Source of the DNA: Nitriliruptorales bacterium | GTDB taxonomy: Bacteria > Actinomycetota > Nitriliruptoria > Euzebyales > Egibacteraceae | Direction of reading: 5' to 3' | DNA length: 20,237 nucleotides | Assembly: GCA_007126835.1 (NCBI GenBank) | Contig: SLAO01000104.1 | Coordinates: forward strand, 1 to 20,237 | Shown: positions 14,098 to 20,237 of the stretch, one piece after another | Layout of the letters: each line of letters opens with the position of its first letter | How positions within the stretch are numbered: position 1 is the first letter of the stretch | Notes under the pieces: generated by a model | Databases searched by the model: none | What the model saw: only the letters and a program-made list of their open reading frames with translations | Told to the model about the DNA's origin: nothing | Made by a program: the position numbers and the translations under genes

Positions 14098-14364
14098 ATG
14101 GCTTCGACACCGGACGACCGAGGGTTGCTGCCGCAGCGGTGGGCTGCGCCGGCCGGGCTGCTAGCCGGTGTAGGACTCGGCCTCGTCGCCGGCATCCTGC
14201 TGGAGCAAGTCGCGCTGGGCATCGTCGCCGGCGCCGGGCTCGGACTTGTCGCCGGAGCCACGGTGGGCTCGGTCCCGTCCGGACAGCGGCGGACGGTCCT
14301 TGCTGGAGCCGTGGCCCTCCTCGCCATCGGCGGCGTGGCGATCTCCCTCATCCTCCTGCGCTAG
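14098..14364 (+). CDS. Small glycine-rich membrane protein
   Basis: This 88-aa protein has three hydrophobic segments (about residues 18-34, 36-53 and 62-87) rich in Gly, Ala, Leu and Val. Glycine-zipper-like repeats ('AGVGLGLVAGI', 'AGAGLGLVAGA') suggest tight helix packing or oligomerisation in the membrane. The two segments look like an internal duplication. The ATG at 14098 has GAGG seven bases upstream; the longer upstream frame is low-complexity and not credible. I do not recognise a family. It lies 139 bp after the IclR gene and is followed by a cluster of GC-rich short repeats. Confidence 0.6.
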   Translation: MASTPDDRGLLPQRWAAPAGLLAGVGLGLVAGILLEQVALGIVAGAGLGLVAGATVGSVPSGQRRTVLAGAVALLAIGGVAISLILLR

Positions 14365-14371
14365 AAGCCTC

Positions 14372-14467
14372 CATCCCGCGCCGGCGCCCACCCGCGCGCG
14401 CATCCCGCGCCGGCTTCCACGCACGCGCCACCCCGCGCCGGCATCCCGCGCCGGCGCCCACCCGCGC
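14372..14467. repeat. Cluster of short GC-rich repeats with a 26-bp direct repeat
   Basis: A perfect 26-bp direct repeat occurs at 14372-14397 and 14442-14467. The core CCCGCGCCGGC occurs four times (14375-14385, 14404-14414, 14432-14442, 14445-14455), with start-to-start spacings of 29, 28 and 13 bp. Two copies extend to the palindrome GCGCCGGCGC. The cluster fills the gap between the small membrane protein gene and the promoter at 14491. Confidence 0.85.
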
Positions 14468-14468
14468 T

Positions 14469-14486
14469 GCGGCCTCGCAAGGCCGC
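14469..14486 (+). terminator. Perfect seven-pair GC hairpin upstream of the siroheme-decarboxylase-like gene
   Basis: GCGGCCT (14469-14475) and AGGCCGC (14480-14486) pair perfectly around a CGCA loop. It lacks a T-tract. It sits where the -35 region of the downstream promoter should be, so it may be an operator as much as a terminator. Confidence 0.4.
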
Positions 14487-14490
14487 GCCC

Positions 14491-14503
14491 TACACTCGCA
14501 GCA
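14491..14503 (+). promoter_or_regulatory. Leaderless promoter -10 box (TACACT)
   Basis: TACACT (14491-14496) lies 6 nt before the ATG at 14503. This is the standard geometry for a leaderless transcript starting on the first base of the start codon. No ribosome binding site is present upstream of the ATG, which agrees. Confidence 0.65.
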
Positions 14504-15633
14504 TGACGACCTCGACGGTTCCCGCTCACATCGATGACCCGGTCAACGCGCGCATCCTCGCCGTCTCCGAGGACCGGGTGCAGGGCTTCCACCGCTATCC
14601 GCTGCACCGCATCGCCGACGAATCCGACGTCGATGTGGACACGGTCATCGCGCGGATCACCGCGATGCTCGAGGCGGGCACGATCCGTCGCGTCCGCCAG
14701 ACGCTGCTGTCCACCAGCCTGTCGCCGGGCGCGCTGGTGGCGTGGAAACTGCCCAGCGAGAGGATCACCGAGGCGTTCGAGTTCATGTTCCGCGAGGACC
14801 CCTTCTCGGGCCACGTCGTGACGCGGTCTACCGATCGTGACACGCCCGGCAGCGACTACAAGCTGTGGACGACGTTGAAGGTCCCTCGCCCCTACGACAT
14901 GGACGCCCACTGCCGGTACCTGCAGGAGCAGACCGGCGCGACGGCGTACAAGCTGCTGCCCGCCCGCAAGGTGTTCGCGCTGGGTGTGGGCCACGTCCGT
15001 CGTCGGACGATCGAGCCGGGTGACAAGACCGACGAGCCGGGGCGGGCCCTCGACACCGAGGTCGTGGACCTCACCGAGCGCGAGTGGCGGGTGCTGACGG
15101 CCCTCAAGCGGGAGTTCACGCCGGACGAGCTGCAGGCCGACATCTGGGCTCCGCGTGCGGCTGAGGCCGGGGAGACCGTGGAGGACTTCTGCGCAGTGGC
15201 CGAGTCCCTCAACGAGCGCAACATCGTCGGGCGGTTCTCGACGTTCCTCGAGCACGCCAAGCAGCACGCCGACGGCACCCGGGTGACCCGGTACAACGGC
15301 CTGTTCCACTGGCGAGTCCCCGCCGGCATGGAGCTGCGGGCGGGGCAGGAGGTCGGCCGGCACCACTGCATGACCCACGCGTACTGGCGCGACGGCGGGC
15401 CGGAGTTCGCCAACGTCAACATCATGGGCGTGTCCCACGGCACCGACAAGCAGCGGGTGCTGGCCCACAAGGCCGCGATCGACGACCATCTGGAATCAGT
15501 CGGCATCCCCGTGGAGTACACCAACGTGTTCTGGGGCGGGCGCAGCGAGATCAAGCCGAGCGAGGTCAGCCCGTTCGCCTACCGGGACTGGTGTGTGGCG
15601 CGGGGCCTCGATCCCGAGGCCCAGCGCGCCTGA
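14503..15633 (+). CDS. Two-domain AhbA/AhbB (NirDL)-like protein, siroheme decarboxylase / Lrp-AsnC superfamily
   Basis: This 376-aa protein is made of two similar halves, each a winged helix-turn-helix followed by an AsnC-like ferredoxin fold. Half one has its wHTH at about 12-66 ('LHRIADESDVDVDTVIARITAMLEAGTIRRV') and AsnC-like part at about 75-150, including 'GHVVTR' and 'DYKLWTTLKVP'. Half two has its wHTH at about 187-246 ('LNERNIVGRFSTFLEH') and AsnC-like part at about 262-345. The latter contains 'THAYWRDGGPEFANVNIMGVSHG', which fits the siroheme decarboxylase pattern (H-C-Y-x-R ... Y-N-L-x-x-M-x-H) with H292, Y294, R296, N306 and H312. Known members remove acetate side chains from siroheme in alternative heme or heme d1 synthesis; others are annotated only as Lrp/AsnC regulators. 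No other heme gene is in the window. Family membership is fairly secure; the reaction is not. Confidence 0.7.
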   Translation: MTTSTVPAHIDDPVNARILAVSEDRVQGFHRYPLHRIADESDVDVDTVIARITAMLEAGTIRRVRQTLLSTSLSPGALVAWKLPSERITEAFEFMFREDPFSGHVVTRSTDRDTPGSDYKLWTTLKVPRPYDMDAHCRYLQEQTGATAYKLLPARKVFALGVGHVRRRTIEPGDKTDEPGRALDTEVVDLTEREWRVLTALKREFTPDELQADIWAPRAAEAGETVEDFCAVAESLNERNIVGRFSTFLEHAKQHADGTRVTRYNGLFHWRVPAGMELRAGQEVGRHHCMTHAYWRDGGPEFANVNIMGVSHGTDKQRVLAHKAAIDDHLESVGIPVEYTNVFWGGRSEIKPSEVSPFAYRDWCVARGLDPEAQRA

Positions 15634-15654
15634 CCCGGCCTGCGTCGCTGGCGG

Positions 15655-16749
15655 CTACGGCCGGCACACGTAGTAGGCGTTCTGGACGTCGTGCTCGAGG
15701 TTGTGCACCTCGACACTGGAAAAGCCCGCGGCAGAGAACAGCCGCCTGGCCTGCTGCCGGCCCCACATCGCTCCGAGACCCGCGCCACCGTGCGCCAACG
15801 ACACGGTCATGCAGTGCATGCACGACAGCGCGTACAGCAGCGGCCCGAGCGGGTGGTCGAGGTCGCCGTGATGGCTGCTGCTCGCGTCGATGTCCTGTGC
15901 CAGATACACGCCGTCGTCGGCGAGGGCGTGGCGGATGCCTCGGACGGTGGCCGCCGGGTCCACCTGATCGTGGACGGAGTCGAACGTGGTCACCAGATCG
16001 GCCGCTCCCTGCTCGACGGCCTCGGGCAGGCGCGCAGCGTCGTGGACGTGGAACGTGACGTTGCCGAGGCCGGCGGCCTCGGCGGTCTGCCGGGCGTAGG
16101 CGATGGCCTCCTCGGAGATGTCGTAGCCGGCGAACGTGCTGCGCGGGAACCAGGTCGCCAAGGCGGACAGCGCCCGACCCCGCCCGCAGCCCACGTCGAT
16201 GACGTGGATGCCGCGCTCGAGCCGGTCGATCAGCCCAGGCACGAGCGGCAGGATGTGCTCCCGCAGCGCCGGCACGACGGTTTGGCCGCTGTCTTCCTCC
16301 ATGATCTCGTGGAATCGGGGAAACGCGGCGTAGTCCAAGCCGCCGCCGTTGCGGAAGCACTCGATGATCGGGTCCTCCACTGCGCCGAGGAGCGGGATGT
16401 ACTGGGCGAAGGCCGCGACGTTCTCGGTGCCATGGCGCCGCGTCACCAGCTCGGCGTGCTCGGGGGGAAGCGTGTAGGTGCCCGCGGTGGGGTCGTGGTC
16501 GACGATCCTGCCGACGGTCATCGCGCCGAGCCACTCCGCCACGTAGCGGTGGCTGAGGTCGGCACGCCGGGCGATCTCGGCGGCAGTGGCGGGTCCGGTC
16601 TCGACCATCGTGTCGAACAGGTGGGTGCGATGGCCCACCGAGATCATGAGCGTCAGCGCTCCGCTGTTGATGACATCCACGAGGCGCTCCTCGAAGGCGG
16701 CGAGCCGGTGCTCGTCCAGGGTCGGCGTCGTGGTCGCGGTGTCTGCCAT
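15655..16749 (-). CDS. Class I SAM-dependent methyltransferase, Rv2258c-like, with winged-helix N-terminus
   Basis: This 364-aa protein combines an N-terminal winged-helix-like domain (about 15-100; 'THLFDTMVETGPATAAEIARRADLSHRYVAEWL') with a class I methyltransferase domain. SAM-binding motif I is 'VIDVGCGRGRAL' (183-194), followed by 'FAGYDISEEAI' (acidic end of strand two) and 'ADLVTTFDSVHD'. The C-terminal half has a conserved-looking 'YALSCMHCMTVSLAHGGAGLGAMWG' region, as in Rv2258c-type proteins. The fold resembles small-molecule O-methyltransferases, and the winged helix there normally serves dimerisation rather than DNA binding. The substrate is unknown. The ATG at 16749 has a strong ribosome binding site (complement of 16755-16763). 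It is convergent with the preceding gene (21-bp gap) and divergent from the SARP-type regulator. Confidence 0.88.
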   Translation of the reverse strand: MADTATTTPTLDEHRLAAFEERLVDVINSGALTLMISVGHRTHLFDTMVETGPATAAEIARRADLSHRYVAEWLGAMTVGRIVDHDPTAGTYTLPPEHAELVTRRHGTENVAAFAQYIPLLGAVEDPIIECFRNGGGLDYAAFPRFHEIMEEDSGQTVVPALREHILPLVPGLIDRLERGIHVIDVGCGRGRALSALATWFPRSTFAGYDISEEAIAYARQTAEAAGLGNVTFHVHDAARLPEAVEQGAADLVTTFDSVHDQVDPAATVRGIRHALADDGVYLAQDIDASSSHHGDLDHPLGPLLYALSCMHCMTVSLAHGGAGLGAMWGRQQARRLFSAAGFSSVEVHNLEHDVQNAYYVCRP

Positions 16750-17069
16750 GACCGCTCCTTTCCGTGTCGGGTCCGAGCCGGACTCTGCGAGACAGGGCTT
16801 GCAAACCGGTCACGATCGGCGTACAGGTCGGTCACCGTCCGCGTGGCACTCCGATCACCGCCGGGCGTGGACTCCGGCCAACGCCGGGGCACGGTGCGGT
16901 CACCCTCAGTCAGTGCGGACCCGCGGCGGCGGTTGGCGAACCGCGGGCCGAGAAGGCGCGGACATCTCGGGGACAACGCGGGCCAGCCGTGTCGTACGCT
17001 GGACGCCACGTGGACGCGGGGGGCAGGCCTCGTTGAGGCGCGTCGGACACGAGGAGGCCGCTGCAGGCC
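16750..17069. promoter_or_regulatory. 320-bp divergent intergenic region with spaced GGTCAC/GATCAC repeats
   Basis: No gene is seen here. CGGTCAC occurs at 16807-16813 and 16829-16835, and CGATCAC at 16852-16858. Start-to-start spacings are 22 and 23 bp, close to two helical turns, so the sites lie on one DNA face. This resembles the direct-repeat operators used by SARP/OmpR-type BTAD regulators. The region also holds a possible promoter of the regulator gene: TACGCT at 16995-17000, with a weak GGACAA 18 bp upstream. The gene's ribosome binding site is GAGGAGG (17051-17057). Confidence 0.4.
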
Positions 17070-20000
17070 GTGTGGTTCGCAGTCCTCGGTTCGTTGGAGG
17101 TCCGTCGGGGAGACGCCGTCGTCCCCATCGGTGGCGCGCGCCAGCGCACCTTGCTGGCCGCGCTGCTCGCCGCAGGCGGCGACGTCGTGTCGGTGGACTG
17201 GCTGACCGACGCGCTGTGGGGGGACCGGGCACCGGCCGATCCGCGCAACGCGCTCCAGACGTCGGTGGCGCGTCTGCGGGGGGTGCTCGGAGCCGAGGTC
17301 CCACTGGTCACCGCCAGCCCCGGATACGCCCTGCGGGTGGGGTCCGACGAGGTGGACGCTCGCCGGTTCGAGGCGCTGCTCTCCGAAGCGCAGCGGGACG
17401 GCCAGCCGGCGGTGACCGTCCGAGACCTACTCGACGAAGCGCTGGGACTCTGGCGCGGCCCGGCGTATGCGGAATTCGCCGACGGGGTCGCTCGCACCGA
17501 GGCGCTGCGGCTGACCGAGCGTCGCCTGCTCGCCATCGAGCAGCGAGCGGAAGCTCGCCTGGCGCTGGGAGAGGCGGCCGATGTCACCGGGGAACTCGAG
17601 GCGCTCGTTGCCGAGCACCCGCTCCGGGAGCGGTTCGTCGAGCTGTTCATGCGTGCCCTGGCGGCCCAGGATCGCCGGGCCGACGCCCTCGCGACGCACC
17701 GCTCCTACCGCCAGCGGCTCGCGGAGGAGACCGGCCTTGAACCCTCCCCCGTGCTCGATGAGCTCGAAAGCCGCATCCTGCGCGGCGAGGTGGAGACCGC
17801 CCGCAGCGCCGACGCGGCGGGGGCCGAAGTTCCCGCAACACGGACACTGCCCGCGCCTGACGTCCCGGCAACACCCGCGTTCGCAGGCATCCCCCTGCCG
17901 CCAACCGCATTGATCGGACGTCAGCAGGAGGTCGACGACGTCCATGCCGCACTGCAACGGCAGCGGGCGGTGACCCTGACCGGCACCGGTGGGGTTGGCA
18001 AGACCCGCCTCGCCGTCGAAGTGGCCCGCAGTGCCGACCGCGACCGCATCGGCGACGTGGCCTGGGTCGACCTGGCCCCCGTGTTCGACACCACCGCCGT
18101 CGAGCACGTCGTCGCCGACGCGTTGGGCATCGACTTGAGCAGCGGGCGGTCCCCGCGACAGGCGTTGCTCGACGCCCTCGAGGGTCGTCATCTCCTCCTG
18201 GTCTTGGACAACTGTGAGCACTTGCTCGACGCGCTCGCCCCGCTCGTGGAGCAAAGCCTGCAGCGTCATCCTCTCGTCCGGGTGCTGGCCACCAGCCGGG
18301 AGCGTCTGGCCATCGACGGTGAATGGGTCATCCCAGTCGGTCCGCTGCCGACGCGCAGAGGCGATGACGCCGGCGCGGTCGAGTTGTTCGTCGAGCGCGC
18401 CAGCGCGGTCGGCGCCCGAGTCGACGCCGCCCGCCTGCCGCTCGTCGAGGAGATCTGCCGTCAGCTCGATGGGCTCCCGCTGGCGATCGAGCTGACCGCG
18501 GCGCGCAGTGGCGCGCTTCCACTCGAGGAGCTGCTCGCTGCTAGGCAGGACCGCGGAGGCACGCCGGCCACCGCAGCCGTCCGTCGCGCCGGTCCGGACC
18601 GGCACCGGGACCTGTCGACGGTCGCTGACTGGTCCTACCGGCTGCTCGACGAGCCCCGGCGGCGGCTGTTCGAACGACTGAGCGTGTTCGCCGGGGTGTT
18701 CGGCGTTGACGAGGCCCATGCGGTCACGGCTCCCGGGGGTCAGCCGCGAGCCGTCACCGTCGAGCACCTCGCATCGCTCGCGGAGGGGTCACTGCTCTCG
18801 GTCCACACGCCGGTCGCCAGCGCCAGGGCAGGGCACTACCGGATGCTGCGTCCCCTGGCGCGGTTCGCCCGTGAGCGGCTGGTCGAACGCGGAGAGGCCG
18901 CCGCGACTGCTGACCGGCACGCCATGACCCTCGTGGCACGCGCTGAGCACGCCGCCGCCTCGCCCATGACGGCTCAGGATCAACGCTGGATCGCGGACTA
19001 CCTGGACGACCTGCGGCAGGCCTACCGGCGGGCTCACCAGGCGCAGGACGTGGCCCTGATCGGTCGCCTGCTGGCCGCGTTGTACCGCTACAACTACTGG
19101 CGCGGAGGGGTCGAGATCGGCGGCTGGGCCGAGGAGGCCCTCACGATGGCAGGCATCGAGGAGCAACCCACAGCGCCGCAGGTGTACGCCGCCGCGGCCG
19201 CGGCCACGTGGATGGGCGGCGACTTCGAGCGCGGGCAGCGGCTCGCCGAGCGCGGCGCCCAGCTGGGGGCAGGACCCGACGACCCAGCTCGCACCGTGGT
19301 GTTCGAAGCCCTGGGAGATGTCGCGACGTTCCAGGGCCACCTCGACGAGGCCCGCGCCGCCTTCTGCGAGGAAGTGCGATTGGCCCGCCTCAGTGGCGAC
19401 CATGACAGCGAGGTGATCGGCCTGGTCAGCGTCGCGCTGGTCCTGGCCTACGCCGGTGAGACGGATGAGGCGATCGCCCAGGCCGACGCTGCCGGGCGGG
19501 CGGCGACCCACCCCGGCGCCGCGCAGGCCTTCGCCCAGTACGCGCGCGGCGAGTGCCGGGCCGAGACGGCGCCCAGCGAGGCGCTCACGCTCGTCGAGGA
19601 AGCCGTCGAGCTCGCCCGAACCACCGACGCGGGGTTCATCGAGGGCGTGGCGCTGGTGACCAGCGCCAGTTTGCAGGGCCGATACGGTCAGCCGGCGCGG
19701 GCGCTGCCGGCCTTCGACGATCTGCTGCGCCACTGGCGGCGAAGCGGGAACTGGACCCAGCAGTGGACGACCTTGCGCAACCTCGTGGAGGTGCTGGTGC
19801 GTGCCGAAGCGGACGAGGTCGGGGTGGTGATCGCCGCTGCCGCGGAGGTGGAGTCCACCGCGGCCCCCAGCTTCGGCTCCGAATCCGACCGGCTGGCCGA
19901 ATCCGTCGCCAGCGCCCGGCGCCGGCTGGGCGAGGAGCGGTTCGCCGCTGCCGTTTCCCGTGGCCGGGGCTTGCCGCGAAGTGAGGTCGTCGACGTCGCA

Positions 20001-20204
20001 CTGGAGGCCATCGCGGGCGTTGCCGCCGGTGATCCCTATGCTGGCGACATGGCCACGCCGTCCGGCAACGCCGAGGAAGGCCGCGCGCCGATCTGCCCCA
20101 CGTGCGGGGTCACTGCCCTGCCTGGCGACGCCGTGGGTTTACCGGTCGACTTCGCGTGCGACAACGCCGACTGCCCGGCCTTTGGTGAGCGGGTGGCGTC
20201 GTAG
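17070..20204 (+). CDS. BTAD / NB-ARC (AfsR-SARP type) transcriptional regulator with C-terminal four-cysteine zinc-ribbon-like tail
   Basis: This 1044-aa multidomain regulator starts with an OmpR-type winged helix ('FAVLGSLEVRRGD...ARQRTLLAALL', about 1-95). A bacterial transcriptional activation domain follows (about 98-245, ending 'RSYRQRLAEETGLEPSPVLDELESRIL'). An NB-ARC/STAND ATPase comes next, with Walker A GTGGVGKT (305-312), Walker B 'LLLVLDN' (375-381), 'ATSRERL' sensor and 'DGLPLAIEL'. Ala-rich helical TPR-like repeats run from about 620 to 960. The last 36 residues hold C1009-x2-C1012 and C1030-x4-C1035, a zinc-ribbon-like pattern not expected in this family. Such proteins activate genes by binding direct repeats, with ATP hydrolysis as a switch. 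The GTG start was chosen for the conserved 'VWFAVLGSLEV' beginning; GAGGAGG lies 12 bases upstream. Targets may include the divergent methyltransferase gene. Confidence 0.92.
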   Translation: MWFAVLGSLEVRRGDAVVPIGGARQRTLLAALLAAGGDVVSVDWLTDALWGDRAPADPRNALQTSVARLRGVLGAEVPLVTASPGYALRVGSDEVDARRFEALLSEAQRDGQPAVTVRDLLDEALGLWRGPAYAEFADGVARTEALRLTERRLLAIEQRAEARLALGEAADVTGELEALVAEHPLRERFVELFMRALAAQDRRADALATHRSYRQRLAEETGLEPSPVLDELESRILRGEVETARSADAAGAEVPATRTLPAPDVPATPAFAGIPLPPTALIGRQQEVDDVHAALQRQRAVTLTGTGGVGKTRLAVEVARSADRDRIGDVAWVDLAPVFDTTAVEHVVADALGIDLSSGRSPRQALLDALEGRHLLLVLDNCEHLLDALAPLVEQSLQRHPLVRVLATSRERLAIDGEWVIPVGPLPTRRGDDAGAVELFVERASAVGARVDAARLPLVEEICRQLDGLPLAIELTAARSGALPLEELLAARQDRGGTPATAAVRRAGPDRHRDLSTVADWSYRLLDEPRRRLFERLSVFAGVFGVDEAHAVTAPGGQPRAVTVEHLASLAEGSLLSVHTPVASARAGHYRMLRPLARFARERLVERGEAAATADRHAMTLVARAEHAAASPMTAQDQRWIADYLDDLRQAYRRAHQAQDVALIGRLLAALYRYNYWRGGVEIGGWAEEALTMAGIEEQPTAPQVYAAAAAATWMGGDFERGQRLAERGAQLGAGPDDPARTVVFEALGDVATFQGHLDEARAAFCEEVRLARLSGDHDSEVIGLVSVALVLAYAGETDEAIAQADAAGRAATHPGAAQAFAQYARGECRAETAPSEALTLVEEAVELARTTDAGFIEGVALVTSASLQGRYGQPARALPAFDDLLRHWRRSGNWTQQWTTLRNLVEVLVRAEADEVGVVIAAAAEVESTAAPSFGSESDRLAESVASARRRLGEERFAAAVSRGRGLPRSEVVDVALEAIAGVAAGDPYAGDMATPSGNAEEGRAPICPTCGVTALPGDAVGLPVDFACDNADCPAFGERVAS

Positions 20205-20237
20205 CCGCGCAGCGGGTGGCGTCGTAGCCGCGCAGCG
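20188..20237. repeat. 23-bp tandem repeat overlapping a stop codon and reaching the window edge
   Basis: A 23-bp unit (20188-20210) is repeated exactly at 20211-20233, and the first four bases of a third copy end the window. The first copy contains the last codons and TAG stop of the BTAD regulator gene. The array may continue beyond the window. Confidence 0.85.

Noticed and set aside
14372..14467. CRISPR or origin-like iteron array
   Set aside because: Spacing is uneven (29, 28, 13), the units are GC-rich with no AT-rich unwinding region, and no replication or cas gene is adjacent.
14161..15489. 442-codon minus-strand frame opposite the AhbA/B-like gene
   Set aside because: The plus-strand gene has a leaderless promoter and family motifs; the antisense product has none.
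15635..15664. CCGGCC / GGCCGG inverted repeat between convergent genes
   Set aside because: The stem is only six bases of self-complementary sequence with an 18-base loop inside a coding end. It is too weak to call a terminator.
15691..17205. 504-codon plus-strand frame opposite the methyltransferase
   Set aside because: It is antisense to a gene with a clear SAM motif and ribosome binding site, and its 3' part is out of frame with the BTAD gene it overlaps.

Overview
The window is GC-rich (roughly 70%) with strong third-position GC bias, so almost every real gene has long antisense shadow frames. The gene families point to a member of the Actinomycetota: a DUF6131-type small membrane protein, an actinobacterial-style DUF3024 protein, an Rv2258c-like methyltransferase, a BTAD/NB-ARC (AfsR/SARP-type) regulator and TANNNT -10 boxes placed for leaderless mRNAs. 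The exact lineage cannot be read from the sequence. No tRNA, rRNA, CRISPR, insertion sequence or phage gene was seen.

Layout. (1) 1-3867, plus strand: the 3' part of an SbcD/Mre11-like nuclease gene, an SbcC/YhaN-like SMC-type ATPase overlapping it by 4 bp, and a DUF488 gene 4 bp further on; this looks like a coupled DNA-repair operon. (2) 3949-6260, minus strand: a YghZ-type aldo/keto reductase and an iron-alcohol-dehydrogenase-family oxidoreductase in which one of the usual metal-ligand histidines is glutamine. (3) 6466-9929, plus strand: an unknown 85-aa protein, a DUF6131 small membrane protein, an unknown 340-aa membrane protein, a two-domain chromate (CHR) transporter and a DUF3024 protein. 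A terminator-like hairpin, a good promoter and a 55-bp tandem repeat lie between them. (4) 10056-13053, minus strand: manD, kdgK and a KDPG aldolase gene with overlapping or 2-bp junctions. Together they convert D-mannonate to 2-keto-3-deoxygluconate, its 6-phosphate, and then pyruvate plus glyceraldehyde 3-phosphate. A divergent IclR regulator (13197-13958) follows, with a palindromic operator candidate in the shared promoter region. (5) 14098-15633, plus strand: a glycine-rich small membrane protein, a second intergenic repeat cluster, and a two-domain AhbA/AhbB (NirDL)-like siroheme-decarboxylase-superfamily protein with a textbook leaderless promoter. (6) 15655-20204: an Rv2258c-like methyltransferase on the minus strand, divergent from a 1044-aa BTAD/NB-ARC/TPR-type regulator that ends in a four-cysteine zinc-ribbon-like tail. 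A 23-bp tandem repeat overlaps its stop codon and runs off the window edge.

The best-supported functional unit is the mannonate/hexuronate pathway, because ManD carries all expected catalytic residues. The most unusual items are the orphan siroheme-decarboxylase-like fusion, the zinc-ribbon tail on the SARP-type regulator, and two intergenic arrays of palindromic cores spaced mostly 27-29 bp. I did not find a clearly new multi-gene system. These are leads, not proof.
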